From contig CAAFLX010000016.1 of the NCBI GenBank assembly GCA_900763875.1, forward strand, positions 1 through 44,366: a stretch of DNA of 44,366 nt, read 5' to 3'. The translations under genes and the position numbers were made by a program. Of the stretch, positions 18,257 to 26,942 are shown piece by piece. Numbering within the stretch: position 1 is the stretch's first letter; every line of letters starts with the position of its first letter. Under the pieces are notes generated by a model. That model did no database searches. It saw nothing but the letters and a program-made list of their open reading frames with translations, and was not told the origin of the DNA. Source of the DNA: Clostridia bacterium. GTDB taxonomy: Bacteria > Bacillota > Clostridia > Christensenellales > CAG-917.

Positions 18257-18384
18257 ATCTTTCTCTCAACCTTGTATCCGATTATATGCAAAAGACTTCG
18301 CTATGGCAAAAAAATTGCGGCACTATATTTGCTAAATTTCGTATTATGTGCGGCACTTCCCTTCCTCTAATCCCAATGTTTTCG

Positions 18385-18420
18385 CAAAAGAGAGAAGGAA
18401 CGACATATTGCCGTTCCTTC
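18385..18420 (-). terminator. Terminator of the Feo operon
   Basis: Minus-strand 9-bp stem GAAGGAACG/CGTTCCTTC (18412-18420 and 18394-18402), followed by TCTCTTTT. Confidence 0.8.
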
Positions 18421-18535
18421 CTGAGAGAGAATTATAGATTGTCGTATTTCTACAACTTTTCTATCGCTAAATTGTTCTGCTTTCCAAGCGGAGCTTTTAC
18501 GATTTGGCACGACACCTACGCAAATTCTCGTGCTT

Positions 18536-18928
18536 TTAGAGCTTGGTTGACGATTGATTGCTATGGTTGCCGTCAGATTGCTCATCTTGCGCCGATTGCT
18601 CGGTTTTGGCAAGATGTTCGCTTTGCTCGAATCGGTCTTGACAAGCGGCGTCTTGCGCTTGGTTGTCGCGCTCGGATTCAAGCTCGGCTTTGCGTTGTTT
18701 GACGATTTCGCTCCAATCGACGTCCTTGTTTTGTGAGCAACAGCTGCCGTTGCACTTGCCGTGGTGAGAACAACAGGCGCAGTCGCTGCCGAGAGAGGGT
18801 TTTCCCTTTGCTTTTCGGACGATTGACGCGACGATGACGCCGAGCACAATGGCAACCGCCACGACAATGGTGACTATGCCGATCGGGTGCATTGCCGAGA
18901 GTATGGATTCAAAAACATAATTTTTCAT
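18536..18928 (-). CDS. FeoB-associated Cys-rich membrane protein
   Basis: 130 aa. One N-terminal membrane helix (IGIVTIVVAVAIVLGVIVAS) is followed by a basic patch and a Cys cluster (CACCSHHGKCNGSCC) as in the FeoB_associated family. Those proteins are found next to feoB and are thought to help deliver Fe2+. The C-terminal 60 aa are acidic and Gln/Ser-rich, longer than usual for the family. The start is the ATG at 18928, 6 nt from AGAGGA, rather than the upstream ATG at 18961. Last gene of the Feo operon, 45 bp after feoB. Confidence 0.85.
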   Translation of the reverse strand: MKNYVFESILSAMHPIGIVTIVVAVAIVLGVIVASIVRKAKGKPSLGSDCACCSHHGKCNGSCCSQNKDVDWSEIVKQRKAELESERDNQAQDAACQDRFEQSEHLAKTEQSAQDEQSDGNHSNQSSTKL

Positions 18929-18973
18929 ATATCGTCCTCTGCCGCCGAGCCTATATTGCACACATTGTGCGGC

Positions 18974-21589
18974 TTAGGCGGTCTTTTTGGTTTTGAATTT
19001 ATTTTTCAAGTCGTCAAAGAATTTCTTGACGTTGATTTTGCCCTTGTTGTCAAGCACTATGAGTGTGATTGCAACCGCCCAGATAGCCGCAAAGATAAAG
19101 CAAGTCCACCACCATGCGCCGATGAGATAAATCATCATTGACACGATATAGCTCGTTGCAATCCAGAACAGCAAGGTCATCTTGTATGATTTTTTGGACG
19201 GCAACTCGGCTTTTGCGGTTGCGACAGCGGCAAAGCACGGAATCGTGAGCATATTGAATGCGATGAAGGCGATGAGTCCGGGCACGTCGATGCCTGTTGC
19301 GGCAATCATTGTGCCTACAGCCGCGATACCGCCGTCCGCGTCCACGTCAATAATACCGCCCACTATGCACGCCGCAAGCGTACCGAACGTTGCAATGACG
19401 TTCTCTTTTGCGATAAGTCCCGTGATTGCGGCAACTGCGAACACCCAGCCGAACGCTTTGAGTTGCGAGCCGAATCCGAGCGGCGTAAACAGGGGCTGAA
19501 TTAGACCTCCTATGCCTGCCAATATACTTTGATCCATCTGCGCGTCGGTGAGGAATTTCCACGTCCAGCTGAAGTGGCTGACAAACCAAATGAAGATTGT
19601 CGAGGCAAGGATAATCGTAAACGCCTTTTTGACGAAGTGTTTTGTCTTGTCCCATAGGTGCAAGGCGAGGTTTTTGGGTTGCGGCAGGTGGTAGGCAGGA
19701 AGTTCCATAATGAACGGTGGCACTTCGCCTTTCATAGTGGTTGCGCGCATAAGTATGACAGCGCATATTGCCACAACCACGCCCAGCACGTACATCATAT
19801 AGGTTATGACGTCGGGGTGCGAGAATCCGAATTGCGTTGCAATGCCGCCCGCGATTGCCGTCAGAATCGGGAGTTTTGCGCCGCAACTGAAGAACGGAAT
19901 CACTCGAATTGTTGCAACTCTCTCCTTTTCGTCGGCAAGGGTGCGAGTGTTGATGAACGCAGGCACGGAGCAGCCAAAGCCCATAATCATAGGCATAAAC
20001 GCTCTGCCGGACAAGCCGAATTTTCTGAAAATTCTGTCGAGAATGAACGCAACGCGCGCCATATATCCACTGTCTTCCAAGATTGAGAAGAACAAGAACA
20101 GCAACAGTATTTGCGGCAAGAATCCGAGCACTGCGAACAAGCCGCCCAGCACGCCGTCAACGATAAGACCTATGCACCACTCCGGCGCGCCTGCAAGAGT
20201 GAGTCCCTCGCTGACGCACACGCTCAAAAACTCAGTGAAAGTGTTGAGCACGTTGGCAAGAATGACTCCGGGGCCGAACACGCTCTCCTCATATCCGAAG
20301 AAAGTTGCCGCGCTGATGCCTGACATCCACTCGTCTATGCTGCTGTTGAACGTCGATTCAAGCTCGCCCTCGTCGTTTGCCGCCACGGTGACTTCCCATT
20401 TGCCCTTTTCGTCGGCGTAGAATTTTTGATTCAAATCCGCCTCCGTAAGCTCGTCAAGATATTTCAACTCGTGATCTGCGGTGTAGACGTGCGCTTTGGG
20501 CTCAACCGATTCGAGCTTGCCGTCGTCGTCGAATTCGAGTTCCGCTTTGAAGCCGTCCTCGGTGTAATACGTGGCGTTTTTGTCGTATGGCGTCTTGTCA
20601 AAGTCAACGACTTGCGTGTGACTTGCGTCGTGATATGCAACCACGTTTTTGTCGAACACGCCGCCTGCTCCGAGGAACAAGAAGTCCTCTGCAAACGTGA
20701 GGTGGAACACCAAAAACAGTATCACGAGAAAGATGGGGATACCCCACACTTTGTGCGTTAGCACCTTGTCCACCTTGTCGGAGCGGCTGAGTTTTTCCTT
20801 TTCCGTCTTTTCCTTTTTGGTGACGACGGAAGAATAGTTTTTGGATATATACTTGTATCTTGCGTCCGCGACGATTGCCTCGAAGTCCGTGCCGAAAACG
20901 TCGTCTTTGAACGTTTTTTTGAACTCCTCGACCATTTGCGCGGCTTGAGGGTGTTGTCCCACTTCGATTTCGTCAAGCTCCACAAGTTTCACCGCGTGGA
21001 AGAGCGAGTTGTCAACACCGCTGCCCTCGAGCGCGATTCTGCAATCGTTGATGAGGTGGGTAAGCTGCGTGCCTTCGAGCACTGTCCTGCCCTTTCTGCC
21101 CTTTTTGCAAACCTCGTACGCTCTCTGCATAAGCTCGTCAAGCCCTTTTTCACGCAAAGCGGAGATTTCCACAACGGGAAGACCGATTTTTTCTTCGAGG
21201 CTCTTGGCGTCGATTTTGTCGCCGTTTTTCTCAACGGTGTCCATCATATTGAGCGCGATAATCATCGGAACGTCGATTTCCATAATCTGCGTTGTGAGAT
21301 AGAGGTTGCGCTCTAGGTTGGTTGCGTCCACGATATTGATGACGCAATCGGGCTTTTCGTCGAGGATATAGTTTCTTGAAATGACTTCCTCGGGGGTGTA
21401 CGGCGAGAGAGAATATATGCCGGGAAGGTCAACGATTGAGATAGGCTCGGCGCACTTTTTGTAAGTGCCCTCTTTTTTGTCAACGGTGACGCCCGGCCAG
21501 TTTCCGACATGCGCGGTCGAACCTGTCAACGAGTTGAACAGCGTGGTTTTGCCGCAGTTGGGGTTGCCTGCAAGTGCAAATCTTTTCAT
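18974..21589 (-). CDS. feoB: Ferrous iron transporter FeoB with large extracytoplasmic insertion
   Basis: 871-aa Fe2+ uptake permease. The N-terminal G domain has G1 GNPNCGKT (8-15), G3 DLPG (54-57) and G4 NMMD (114-117), then the helical GDI domain. The membrane part starts at about 281 and contains the conserved GCSVP (539-543) and CGAKLP motifs. Residues about 308-440, between the first and second membrane helices, form an unusual acidic loop of about 130 aa with repeated short strands (VVAYHDASHTQVVDF, YYTEDGFKAELEFDDDGKL). Most FeoB proteins have only a short loop there. The ATG overlaps the feoA stop by 4 nt. Confidence 0.95.
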   Translation of the reverse strand: MKRFALAGNPNCGKTTLFNSLTGSTAHVGNWPGVTVDKKEGTYKKCAEPISIVDLPGIYSLSPYTPEEVISRNYILDEKPDCVINIVDATNLERNLYLTTQIMEIDVPMIIALNMMDTVEKNGDKIDAKSLEEKIGLPVVEISALREKGLDELMQRAYEVCKKGRKGRTVLEGTQLTHLINDCRIALEGSGVDNSLFHAVKLVELDEIEVGQHPQAAQMVEEFKKTFKDDVFGTDFEAIVADARYKYISKNYSSVVTKKEKTEKEKLSRSDKVDKVLTHKVWGIPIFLVILFLVFHLTFAEDFLFLGAGGVFDKNVVAYHDASHTQVVDFDKTPYDKNATYYTEDGFKAELEFDDDGKLESVEPKAHVYTADHELKYLDELTEADLNQKFYADEKGKWEVTVAANDEGELESTFNSSIDEWMSGISAATFFGYEESVFGPGVILANVLNTFTEFLSVCVSEGLTLAGAPEWCIGLIVDGVLGGLFAVLGFLPQILLLFLFFSILEDSGYMARVAFILDRIFRKFGLSGRAFMPMIMGFGCSVPAFINTRTLADEKERVATIRVIPFFSCGAKLPILTAIAGGIATQFGFSHPDVITYMMYVLGVVVAICAVILMRATTMKGEVPPFIMELPAYHLPQPKNLALHLWDKTKHFVKKAFTIILASTIFIWFVSHFSWTWKFLTDAQMDQSILAGIGGLIQPLFTPLGFGSQLKAFGWVFAVAAITGLIAKENVIATFGTLAACIVGGIIDVDADGGIAAVGTMIAATGIDVPGLIAFIAFNMLTIPCFAAVATAKAELPSKKSYKMTLLFWIATSYIVSMMIYLIGAWWWTCFIFAAIWAVAITLIVLDNKGKINVKKFFDDLKNKFKTKKTA

Positions 21590-21822
21590 TTGTCATTCAC
21601 CTCCATAGTGACCGATGCCGCCTCGCTTTTGCGAAGGGTGAGTTCGTATCCGCGAATCGTCACTTCGATGGGGTCGCCAAGCGGAGCTTTTTTGCGAAGA
21701 TAGACTTCCGCTCCCGGCGTAACGCCCATATCGAACAAACGACGCCTAATCCTGCCGTCGCCTGCAACGGCTTTGATGACGCCCTGCTCTCCTATACTGA
21801 AATCACAAAGTAGCTTTTCCAT
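21586..21822 (-). CDS. feoA: FeoA-domain protein
   Basis: 78-aa SH3-like cytosolic partner of FeoB. It shows the family pattern: a central GDGRIRRRLFDMGVTPGAEV followed by P-L-G-D-P and a final TLRKSEAASV strand. RBS AGGAGG. It overlaps feoB by 4 nt (ATGA), so translation is coupled. Confidence 0.93.
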   Translation of the reverse strand: MEKLLCDFSIGEQGVIKAVAGDGRIRRRLFDMGVTPGAEVYLRKKAPLGDPIEVTIRGYELTLRKSEAASVTMEVNDK

Positions 21823-21835
21823 TGTGTCCTCCTAA

Positions 21836-22048
21836 TTATGCTACCAAAATTTTCGTTGCCATTTCCTTGTCGAGCGCAAGACGTCCGTCCTTAATAAGGC
21901 AAATGACGCTTCCGCCGCTTTGGGATATGATTGTTACATTTGAATTGATGGTGATACCCAAACTTTCAAGATGTTTTTTTGTTTTTTCGTCGGTCAAGAT
22001 TTTGACGATTCTCAACTCCTTTCCGACGGGGGCAAATACAAGCGGCAT
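21836..22048 (-). CDS. Second FeoA-domain protein
   Basis: 70-aa small protein with the FeoA fold pattern (KKHLESLGITINSNVTIIS, then RLALDKEMATKILV). It is more divergent than the 21586-21822 protein. First gene of the Feo operon, 13 bp ahead of feoA. Paired FeoA proteins are common in Clostridia; the exact division of labour is not known. Confidence 0.85.
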   Translation of the reverse strand: MPLVFAPVGKELRIVKILTDEKTKKHLESLGITINSNVTIISQSGGSVICLIKDGRLALDKEMATKILVA

Positions 22049-22082
22049 ATTCTCTCTCCTTTGAGCCGATTTATTTTGATTG

Positions 22083-22115
22083 TAAAATATGAATGTGAAG
22101 TTTTGTTCATATTTA
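22083..22115. promoter_or_regulatory. Candidate operator in the Feo leader
   Basis: Imperfect palindrome GTAAAATATGAA with TTCATATTTAC around a 12-nt centre. It starts just downstream of the Feo -10 box, a repressor-type position. The binding protein could be the divergent TetR regulator or an iron regulator. Confidence 0.5.
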
Positions 22116-22122
22116 CGCTGAA

Positions 22123-22151
22123 ATATTACAACATCGAAAACCGTATGTCAA
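22123..22151 (-). promoter_or_regulatory. Promoter of the Feo operon
   Basis: Minus strand: TTGACA (22146-22151), 17-bp spacer, TAATAT (22123-22128), about 75 bp before the first FeoA start. Confidence 0.75.
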
Positions 22152-22157
22152 CGATTT

Positions 22158-22186
22158 TGTGAAAGAAATATGAAAATATTTTCACA
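22158..22186. promoter_or_regulatory. Candidate operator between feo and the TetR gene
   Basis: Perfect 14-bp palindrome TGAAAATATTTTCA at 22171-22184. It is overlapped by a wider TGTGAAA/TTTCACA pair (22158-22164 and 22180-22186). It lies between the two divergent promoters, 12 bp upstream of the TetR gene -35. Confidence 0.5.
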
Positions 22187-22195
22187 TTTTTCTTC

Positions 22196-22224
22196 TTGAT
22201 TTATTCCTAAACAAGAGATATAAT
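22196..22224 (+). promoter_or_regulatory. Promoter of the TetR-family gene
   Basis: TTGATT (22196-22201), 17-bp spacer, TATAAT (22219-22224), about 80 bp before the ATG. Confidence 0.7.
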
Positions 22225-22302
22225 ATAAATATTCAATATAAAGCCGAAAATCGGCAAAAAAAAGCATGGTTGAGTGCAAATAAAATCAAAGGATTTTTGA
22301 GT

Positions 22303-22902
22303 ATGGACGTCAGAGAGCCAAAACAAGAAAGGTCGATTGACAAAAAAAATCGCATTGTTCAAGCCGGATTTGAACTTTTTTCGCAAGTGGGATATTACAA
22401 CACAAACACTGCGGAAATCGCAAAGCGCGCGGGCGTGTCAACGGGCATCGTGTACGGATATTTCAAAGATAAAAGGGATATTCTTCTCGACGTTTTGGAA
22501 ATCTACGTCAACACCGCGTTCGCACCCGTGCTCGATATGATTGAAAACCTTCACGCGCCCGTCAACTTCGGCGAGATTTTCGACCACGTTTTGTCAAGGG
22601 CGATTGACATTCACAAGGAGTACGCCAACATTCACGAGGCTCTGCACTCCCTCTCTCACAGCGACGAGGCGGTCAACAACAAGTTTATCTCCCTCGAGGA
22701 CGAGATTACGCTCTCCATTGCGCAAAAGCTCTCCGATCTTGGCGTGAACAAGCAAAATCTCAACGAGCGCATACACTTTGCAATGGACATCGTGCAATCT
22801 TTCTCTCACGAGTTTGTCTACGACCACCACACCTACATCGACTACGACGCAATGCGCCAAATCGTGCAAGATACGCTCGTCGCGCTCTTTGAAAACAAAT
22901 GA
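22303..22902 (+). CDS. TetR-family transcriptional regulator
   Basis: 199 aa from the ATG at 22303. Residues about 10-60 form the TetR helix-turn-helix (RIVQAGFELFSQVGY, TAEIAKRAGVSTGIVYGYFKDKRDIL). The rest is an all-helical ligand domain without a recognisable ligand signature. AAAGGA lies 9-10 nt upstream; an in-frame TTG at 22270 is possible but lacks a better site. Divergent from the Feo operon, it overlaps the DUF2461 gene by 4 nt. It could repress itself and feo through the two palindromes, but iron control by TetR proteins is uncommon. Confidence 0.88.
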   Translation: MDVREPKQERSIDKKNRIVQAGFELFSQVGYYNTNTAEIAKRAGVSTGIVYGYFKDKRDILLDVLEIYVNTAFAPVLDMIENLHAPVNFGEIFDHVLSRAIDIHKEYANIHEALHSLSHSDEAVNNKFISLEDEITLSIAQKLSDLGVNKQNLNERIHFAMDIVQSFSHEFVYDHHTYIDYDAMRQIVQDTLVALFENK

Positions 22903-23576
22903 CAACTTTCAGCCAACGCTCCCTCGACTTTTTGTATTTCAACCACAAATACAACTCAAAGGCTTGGTATCAACAACACAAAGAGGACTTCAAAACCTAC
23001 CTGTCCTCTCCTTTTCATGACCTTGCCGTGAGCCTTGCGCCGAGTATGCTCCAAATCGATTCGCAAATCATCACCGAGCCAAAAAGCATCGTGTCTAGGC
23101 TCTACAAGGACTTGCGCTTTGCCAAGGACAAAACAAGCCTTTATCGCGACCATATGTGGCTCACGTTTATGCGCGGCGCAAACGTCGGGTGCGGTTTGCC
23201 AGGATTCTTTTTTGAAGTGTCCCCCTACAACTTTCAATACGGTTGCGGCTACTATATGGCGGATGCAAAAAGCATGGCGAGCCTGCGCAACTTGATTTTG
23301 GCAGATTCACCGATTTTCCAAAAAGCAAAAGAATGCTTTGACAATCAAACCTCTTTCAAAATGGTTGGCGAAACCTACAAAAAGCCTCGCTATCAAAATT
23401 ATTCCGAGGACTTGCAACAATGGCTAGAGCGCAAAGATATTTGCTTCATAGCAACGTCTTTTGACGTTGACTTGCTCTTTTCAAAGGATTTGCCAAACTT
23501 CCTTGCCGCCGAATTTCAGTCGATAAAACCCATATACGATTTGATGATGACGGCAGAGTCTTTGATAGAAAGATAA
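22899..23576 (+). CDS. DUF2461 family protein
   Basis: 225 aa. Matches the DUF2461 (TIGR02453) pattern: an early FNHKYNSKAWYQQHKEDF, a central YKDLRFAKDKTSLYRDHMWLTF, GCGYY, and a late LFSKDLPNFLAAEFQSIKP. No catalytic residues are established for the family. The ATGA overlap with the TetR stop indicates coupled translation, so this may be the regulator's output or a partner. Confidence 0.8.
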   Translation: MTTFSQRSLDFLYFNHKYNSKAWYQQHKEDFKTYLSSPFHDLAVSLAPSMLQIDSQIITEPKSIVSRLYKDLRFAKDKTSLYRDHMWLTFMRGANVGCGLPGFFFEVSPYNFQYGCGYYMADAKSMASLRNLILADSPIFQKAKECFDNQTSFKMVGETYKKPRYQNYSEDLQQWLERKDICFIATSFDVDLLFSKDLPNFLAAEFQSIKPIYDLMMTAESLIER

Positions 23577-23677
23577 CAAAAAATCGCACAAAAACAGACA
23601 ATTTTGCAAAAATCCAATTTTCAAGCTTATATACCCTCCTCGTTTGCAAGTTGGCAAAACAACCTCTTAAACCATTG

Positions 23678-23704
23678 AAAAACGCACGATAAACCGTGCG
23701 TTTT
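23678..23704. terminator. Bidirectional terminator
   Basis: Stem CGCACG/CGTGCG (23683-23688 and 23695-23700) extended by A/T pairs (AAAA left, TTTT right). It sits between the convergent DUF2461 and EFR1 genes and can serve both. Confidence 0.8.
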
Positions 23705-23796
23705 GCTGATTTGCAATATTAATCGTTTTGCATCTATCGCAAATATCCCGACAATCTATTGTCGATTTCTCAAAAGTCTAAACTCCTGCACACCCC

Positions 23797-24540
23797 TCAA
23801 TCGATGTGGTATCTCGGCTGTCCGACGCTCTTTTTGCCGTACTCTATTGCCTCTGTCGGACAATGGCAAATGCACGCCATACAGTGCGTACAATTTTTGC
23901 CCCATACGGGCTTGCCGTCCACAATTTCTATATTGTTGAGCGGGCAAAGTTTTGCACACTTGCCGCAACCTATGCACTTGTCGGACGCAGTGAATTTGTC
24001 GGCTTTCACAATATGTTTGAAAAACAAATCGTTGACAAACGAGGACATAAATCTGTCGTACAAAAGCCGTCTGGGCTTTTCAAACGGCTCGCCGCTTTGC
24101 AAGATTTTGATGGTTTGTTGAATTTGCGGTTCGGCATTTTTTATGATTTCACTTGCCTTTTCGTCGTTTGGCGCGCTGAAAAGCGCAATGTAGTTTTCGG
24201 GCATAACGATGCCTTTTACGCCCATATATTCAAAGCCTTTGTCCTTGCAAAGTTTGAGCAAATACTTTTGTGCGTTGCCGATTTCGCCGCCGCAGTCAAG
24301 CACAAACCACGCTTTTTTCGCACCTACAAACGGGGTTTTTTCAACAAAATCACTCACAATTCTCGGCATGCGCCAGCCGTAGGTCGGCGTGACGAAAATC
24401 AGCCTGTCGCAAACCTCGATTTTGGCATGGTCGTTCCTCTTTATTTTATCGTTCAAATCGACGATTTCATCGCCGAGTGCCGCCGCGATTTTCTTTGCGA
24501 TATACCTGCTGTTGCCCGTGCCCGAAAAACATAAAATCAT
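23797..24540 (-). CDS. EFR1-type flavodoxin/ferredoxin fusion protein
   Basis: 247 aa. The N-terminus is flavodoxin-like, with the FMN phosphate loop FSGTGNSRYIAKKIA and a TPTYGWRMP loop. The C-terminus has two [4Fe-4S] motifs, CIGCGKCAKLCP and CTHCMACICHCP, typical of the EFR1 family found in gut Clostridia. It should be a cytosolic electron carrier; its partner is unknown. RBS AGGAGAAA. It is 2 bp after the Nudix gene and ends the TPR-DUF4037-Nudix-EFR1 operon. Confidence 0.9.
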   Translation of the reverse strand: MILCFSGTGNSRYIAKKIAAALGDEIVDLNDKIKRNDHAKIEVCDRLIFVTPTYGWRMPRIVSDFVEKTPFVGAKKAWFVLDCGGEIGNAQKYLLKLCKDKGFEYMGVKGIVMPENYIALFSAPNDEKASEIIKNAEPQIQQTIKILQSGEPFEKPRRLLYDRFMSSFVNDLFFKHIVKADKFTASDKCIGCGKCAKLCPLNNIEIVDGKPVWGKNCTHCMACICHCPTEAIEYGKKSVGQPRYHID

Positions 24541-24542
24541 TG

Positions 24543-24959
24543 TTATTTCTCCTCTTTTTTCGTCAAAAACGCGTTGGCAAGTTTGAGGATACGCTTGATG
24601 TTGTCGAACGAGAGCAACTTCATTGCCTCGTCATATGTCACAAGTTCGTAGGAAAAATCCTCGAAACCTTGATTGTGACAAGGGGTTTGTCCCTCGAAAT
24701 AGCCAAGGAAAAACACCACCGTTTTAACGTTGCCGTTTTTGAGTTTATACTCGATGCTCTTTCTAAATCCGTTGACGATTTTGGGCTTTATCGACGTTTC
24801 TTCCCACGTTTCTCGAATGGCGGTTTGTCTTTCGCTCTCGCCCTGCTCGACGTGTCCCTTTGCAAAGCCGTACACGCCGTAGTCGGTCTTTGTGAGAAGA
24901 TATTCGATTTGTCCGTCAACCCTTGTAAAAGTGATAGTTCCGCAAGATTTTTCTCTCAT
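24543..24959 (-). CDS. Nudix hydrolase
   Basis: 138 aa with a near-complete Nudix box, GHVEQGESERQTAIRETWEE, in which the conserved Gly after EE-x is Ser. The metal-binding Glu residues are intact. The FAKGHVE start resembles bis(5'-nucleosyl)-tetraphosphatase-type members (AP4A hydrolases). RBS GAGGTG. Eight bp separate it from the DUF4037 gene. Confidence 0.88.
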   Translation of the reverse strand: MREKSCGTITFTRVDGQIEYLLTKTDYGVYGFAKGHVEQGESERQTAIRETWEETSIKPKIVNGFRKSIEYKLKNGNVKTVVFFLGYFEGQTPCHNQGFEDFSYELVTYDEAMKLLSFDNIKRILKLANAFLTKKEEK

Positions 24960-24967
24960 ATTTCACC

Positions 24968-25909
24968 TCACAAAATCACGTGCAAATTGCGGATTTCGGC
25001 GTTTTTTATGCGCTTTTGTATGGCATATCCGAACGGCTCTAAATACACGCCCTCAACGCCCAACTCAAATTGCTCGTTTATCTCTTTTGCAAACGCGCCG
25101 CACACGTCCTCGACAATTTCGCGCTTGACTTTTTTGCCATTTTCGTCGTTGTCGGCGGTGAGCAAAAATTCAAGCGGAGAGGCAAGTTCGCCAAACTTAT
25201 CGAGCGTGTGCATCGCCTTGAACGCCCACTTATAATACGGCATATGCTTTTTTTCAAGCAAGAACGCCGTTTGGCAGGCACTTTTGACAAACTCGCAAAG
25301 CGCAAGCATAGCCGCCCCGTCCTCGCAGTGTTTGAGGCAGCGCGCATAGTTGTACTGCCCCGTTTGCGCCATACTTATTGCAAGTGAGCCTATCTTTTTT
25401 GCACGCACGTCCTCGGGCATACCTTGCAAAATCTCGTTGCGAATTTTTGAAAACTCGCCCAAATCGTCACGAAAAACTTCACCGTTTGTCGCCTCTGCAA
25501 AAAAGAGCGAATCGGTGTAAAGCCAATCTTGCCACCCTTTCGGCGCGCCGTCTGTGCCGGTGTATCGCCTATAAAAATCGTCTATTACATACACACCTTG
25601 CGCGCTCGCTCCCGCCGTGCTTTGACGAGAAGTCGCAAATCCGTTTTGCAAGGCATATTCCTCTTTCAATTTGTCGTAGGCGCGCAGGAGTTTGAATCCG
25701 ATTTTCTCCTCGTCTTCCTTTGTGAGCCACATGCAAAACCCGACCTCGAAATCGTGGTCTTGCGACACGTCGTCGTCAAATCCAAAGCACTCCGAGCCGT
25801 GTCCGACAAGCCCGACCGCAATGCGATTTTGATAATCACCAAACTTGTCTGCAATCATCTTTTTGCCGACTTCGTTGTAAAATTTTCTCGCCTGTTCAAT
25901 TCCTTTCAT
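24968..25909 (-). CDS. DUF4037 domain protein (nucleotidyltransferase-like)
   Basis: 313 aa. Residues about 32-52, GLVGHGSECFGFDDDVSQDHDFE, resemble the G-S-x-x-x-G-x-D-x-x-S-x-D-x-D active-site pattern of MNT/KNTase-like nucleotidyltransferases. The rest is helical, as in DUF4037 proteins. I take the ATG at 25909 because family members begin MKG-x-E-x-A-R; an in-frame TTG at 25933 is possible, and neither has a strong ribosome site. It follows a TPR gene by 45 bp. The substrate is unknown. Confidence 0.8.
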   Translation of the reverse strand: MKGIEQARKFYNEVGKKMIADKFGDYQNRIAVGLVGHGSECFGFDDDVSQDHDFEVGFCMWLTKEDEEKIGFKLLRAYDKLKEEYALQNGFATSRQSTAGASAQGVYVIDDFYRRYTGTDGAPKGWQDWLYTDSLFFAEATNGEVFRDDLGEFSKIRNEILQGMPEDVRAKKIGSLAISMAQTGQYNYARCLKHCEDGAAMLALCEFVKSACQTAFLLEKKHMPYYKWAFKAMHTLDKFGELASPLEFLLTADNDENGKKVKREIVEDVCGAFAKEINEQFELGVEGVYLEPFGYAIQKRIKNAEIRNLHVIL

Positions 25910-25954
25910 ATAACCAAATCGCTGTTTTATCAATCATATATGACAAGATAAAAC

Positions 25955-26749
25955 TCACTTTCCGTTGTTTTCATAAATCTCTTTCGCACGCTTTTCAAGT
26001 TCCGCTTTCTCGTTGAAAAAGCCGAAAAATCCAAACGCCGACGCACACTTGGAGCATACAAACGCATAGTTTCCGTCACGCTCGAAAGCCTCGTCTTCAA
26101 GGCAATCGTATGCCTTTTGCATAAGAGCGTCAATCTCGTCGTCACACTCTTTGCCATTTGCTTGCGCCTCATCGAAAACAAGGTGCGCAAGGTTGACGTA
26201 GGACACTGCAAGCTCGCAAAAACCGCCCTTTGTTTTGAGCAAATCAATCGCCTTTTGATAGTATTCTCTGCCCTCGTCAAAGCGGTGCAAATCGCAAAGC
26301 GCGGTGGCATAGTTGTTGTAAAGCCCCGCAAGGCGGTAGTCGTCCTTTGGCAACGACTTTTCATACTGCTCTTTTGCAATTTCATAGTATTGCATAGCCT
26401 CGTCCGCTTTGCCAAACGCTTTCATTGTGGTGGCGCAATTTAGATATATTGTTGCGTCGCCCACGCTCGAACAAGTGCCGCTGCACGCCAAAAGCGCGAG
26501 AGCCTCGTTGACGGCGGCAAGACCTTTTTCTTTTTCGCCTAATTTGCGATAAAGCCCTATCTGTTCGCTAAGCACTTCAAGCAAGCCCTTGCTGTCGTTG
26601 AGGGCTTTTGCCTCACTCTCCCAATATTCAAGCACGCGCTTTGCTCCCTGCAAGTCGTCCTTGTCGAGCATTTGGTCGATTTTGTCGATGATGCGCACGA
26701 TAGGTATCGTGCCTGTAGGTTCTTTTACACAACAGCATTTTTCTTGCAT
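25955..26749 (-). CDS. Tetratricopeptide repeat protein
   Basis: 264 aa, nearly all helical, with TPR pairs visible at about 65-225 (EKEKGLAAVNEALAL, KADEAMQYYEIAKEQY, RFDEGREYYQKAIDL). The start is the ATG at 26749, because GAGG sits 7 nt upstream; a longer frame to 26878 has no ribosome site. There is an N-terminal CCC and several other Cys. It heads the four-gene operon and probably acts as a scaffold for the DUF4037 enzyme. Confidence 0.85.
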   Translation of the reverse strand: MQEKCCCVKEPTGTIPIVRIIDKIDQMLDKDDLQGAKRVLEYWESEAKALNDSKGLLEVLSEQIGLYRKLGEKEKGLAAVNEALALLACSGTCSSVGDATIYLNCATTMKAFGKADEAMQYYEIAKEQYEKSLPKDDYRLAGLYNNYATALCDLHRFDEGREYYQKAIDLLKTKGGFCELAVSYVNLAHLVFDEAQANGKECDDEIDALMQKAYDCLEDEAFERDGNYAFVCSKCASAFGFFGFFNEKAELEKRAKEIYENNGK

Positions 26750-26942
26750 ATTTTCGCCTCTTTTGCCTTGTAAATTTTCTTTTGATAAGTATATCACATC
26801 GCCGTCTAATATGGAAGATTTTATTTGTCTTTGACAAATTTGCATAATTTTTAATATCTCCTCATGCGCGACGGACAAGGAAATATCAATACACTTTTTC
26901 GTTTTTGTCGATTATTCTGTCGATTTTTGGCGAAAGCGCATA

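Larger units (their letters stand above)
18106..18535. other. Gene-free stretch between tRNA-Leu and the Feo operon
   Basis: 430 bp. It holds the tRNA-Leu promoter (18228-18256) and the terminator of the FeoB-associated gene (18385-18420). A GC-rich palindromic GCCCTCCGAGGGC sits at about 18132-18146. Nothing else convincing is seen in 18257-18384. Confidence 0.6.
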
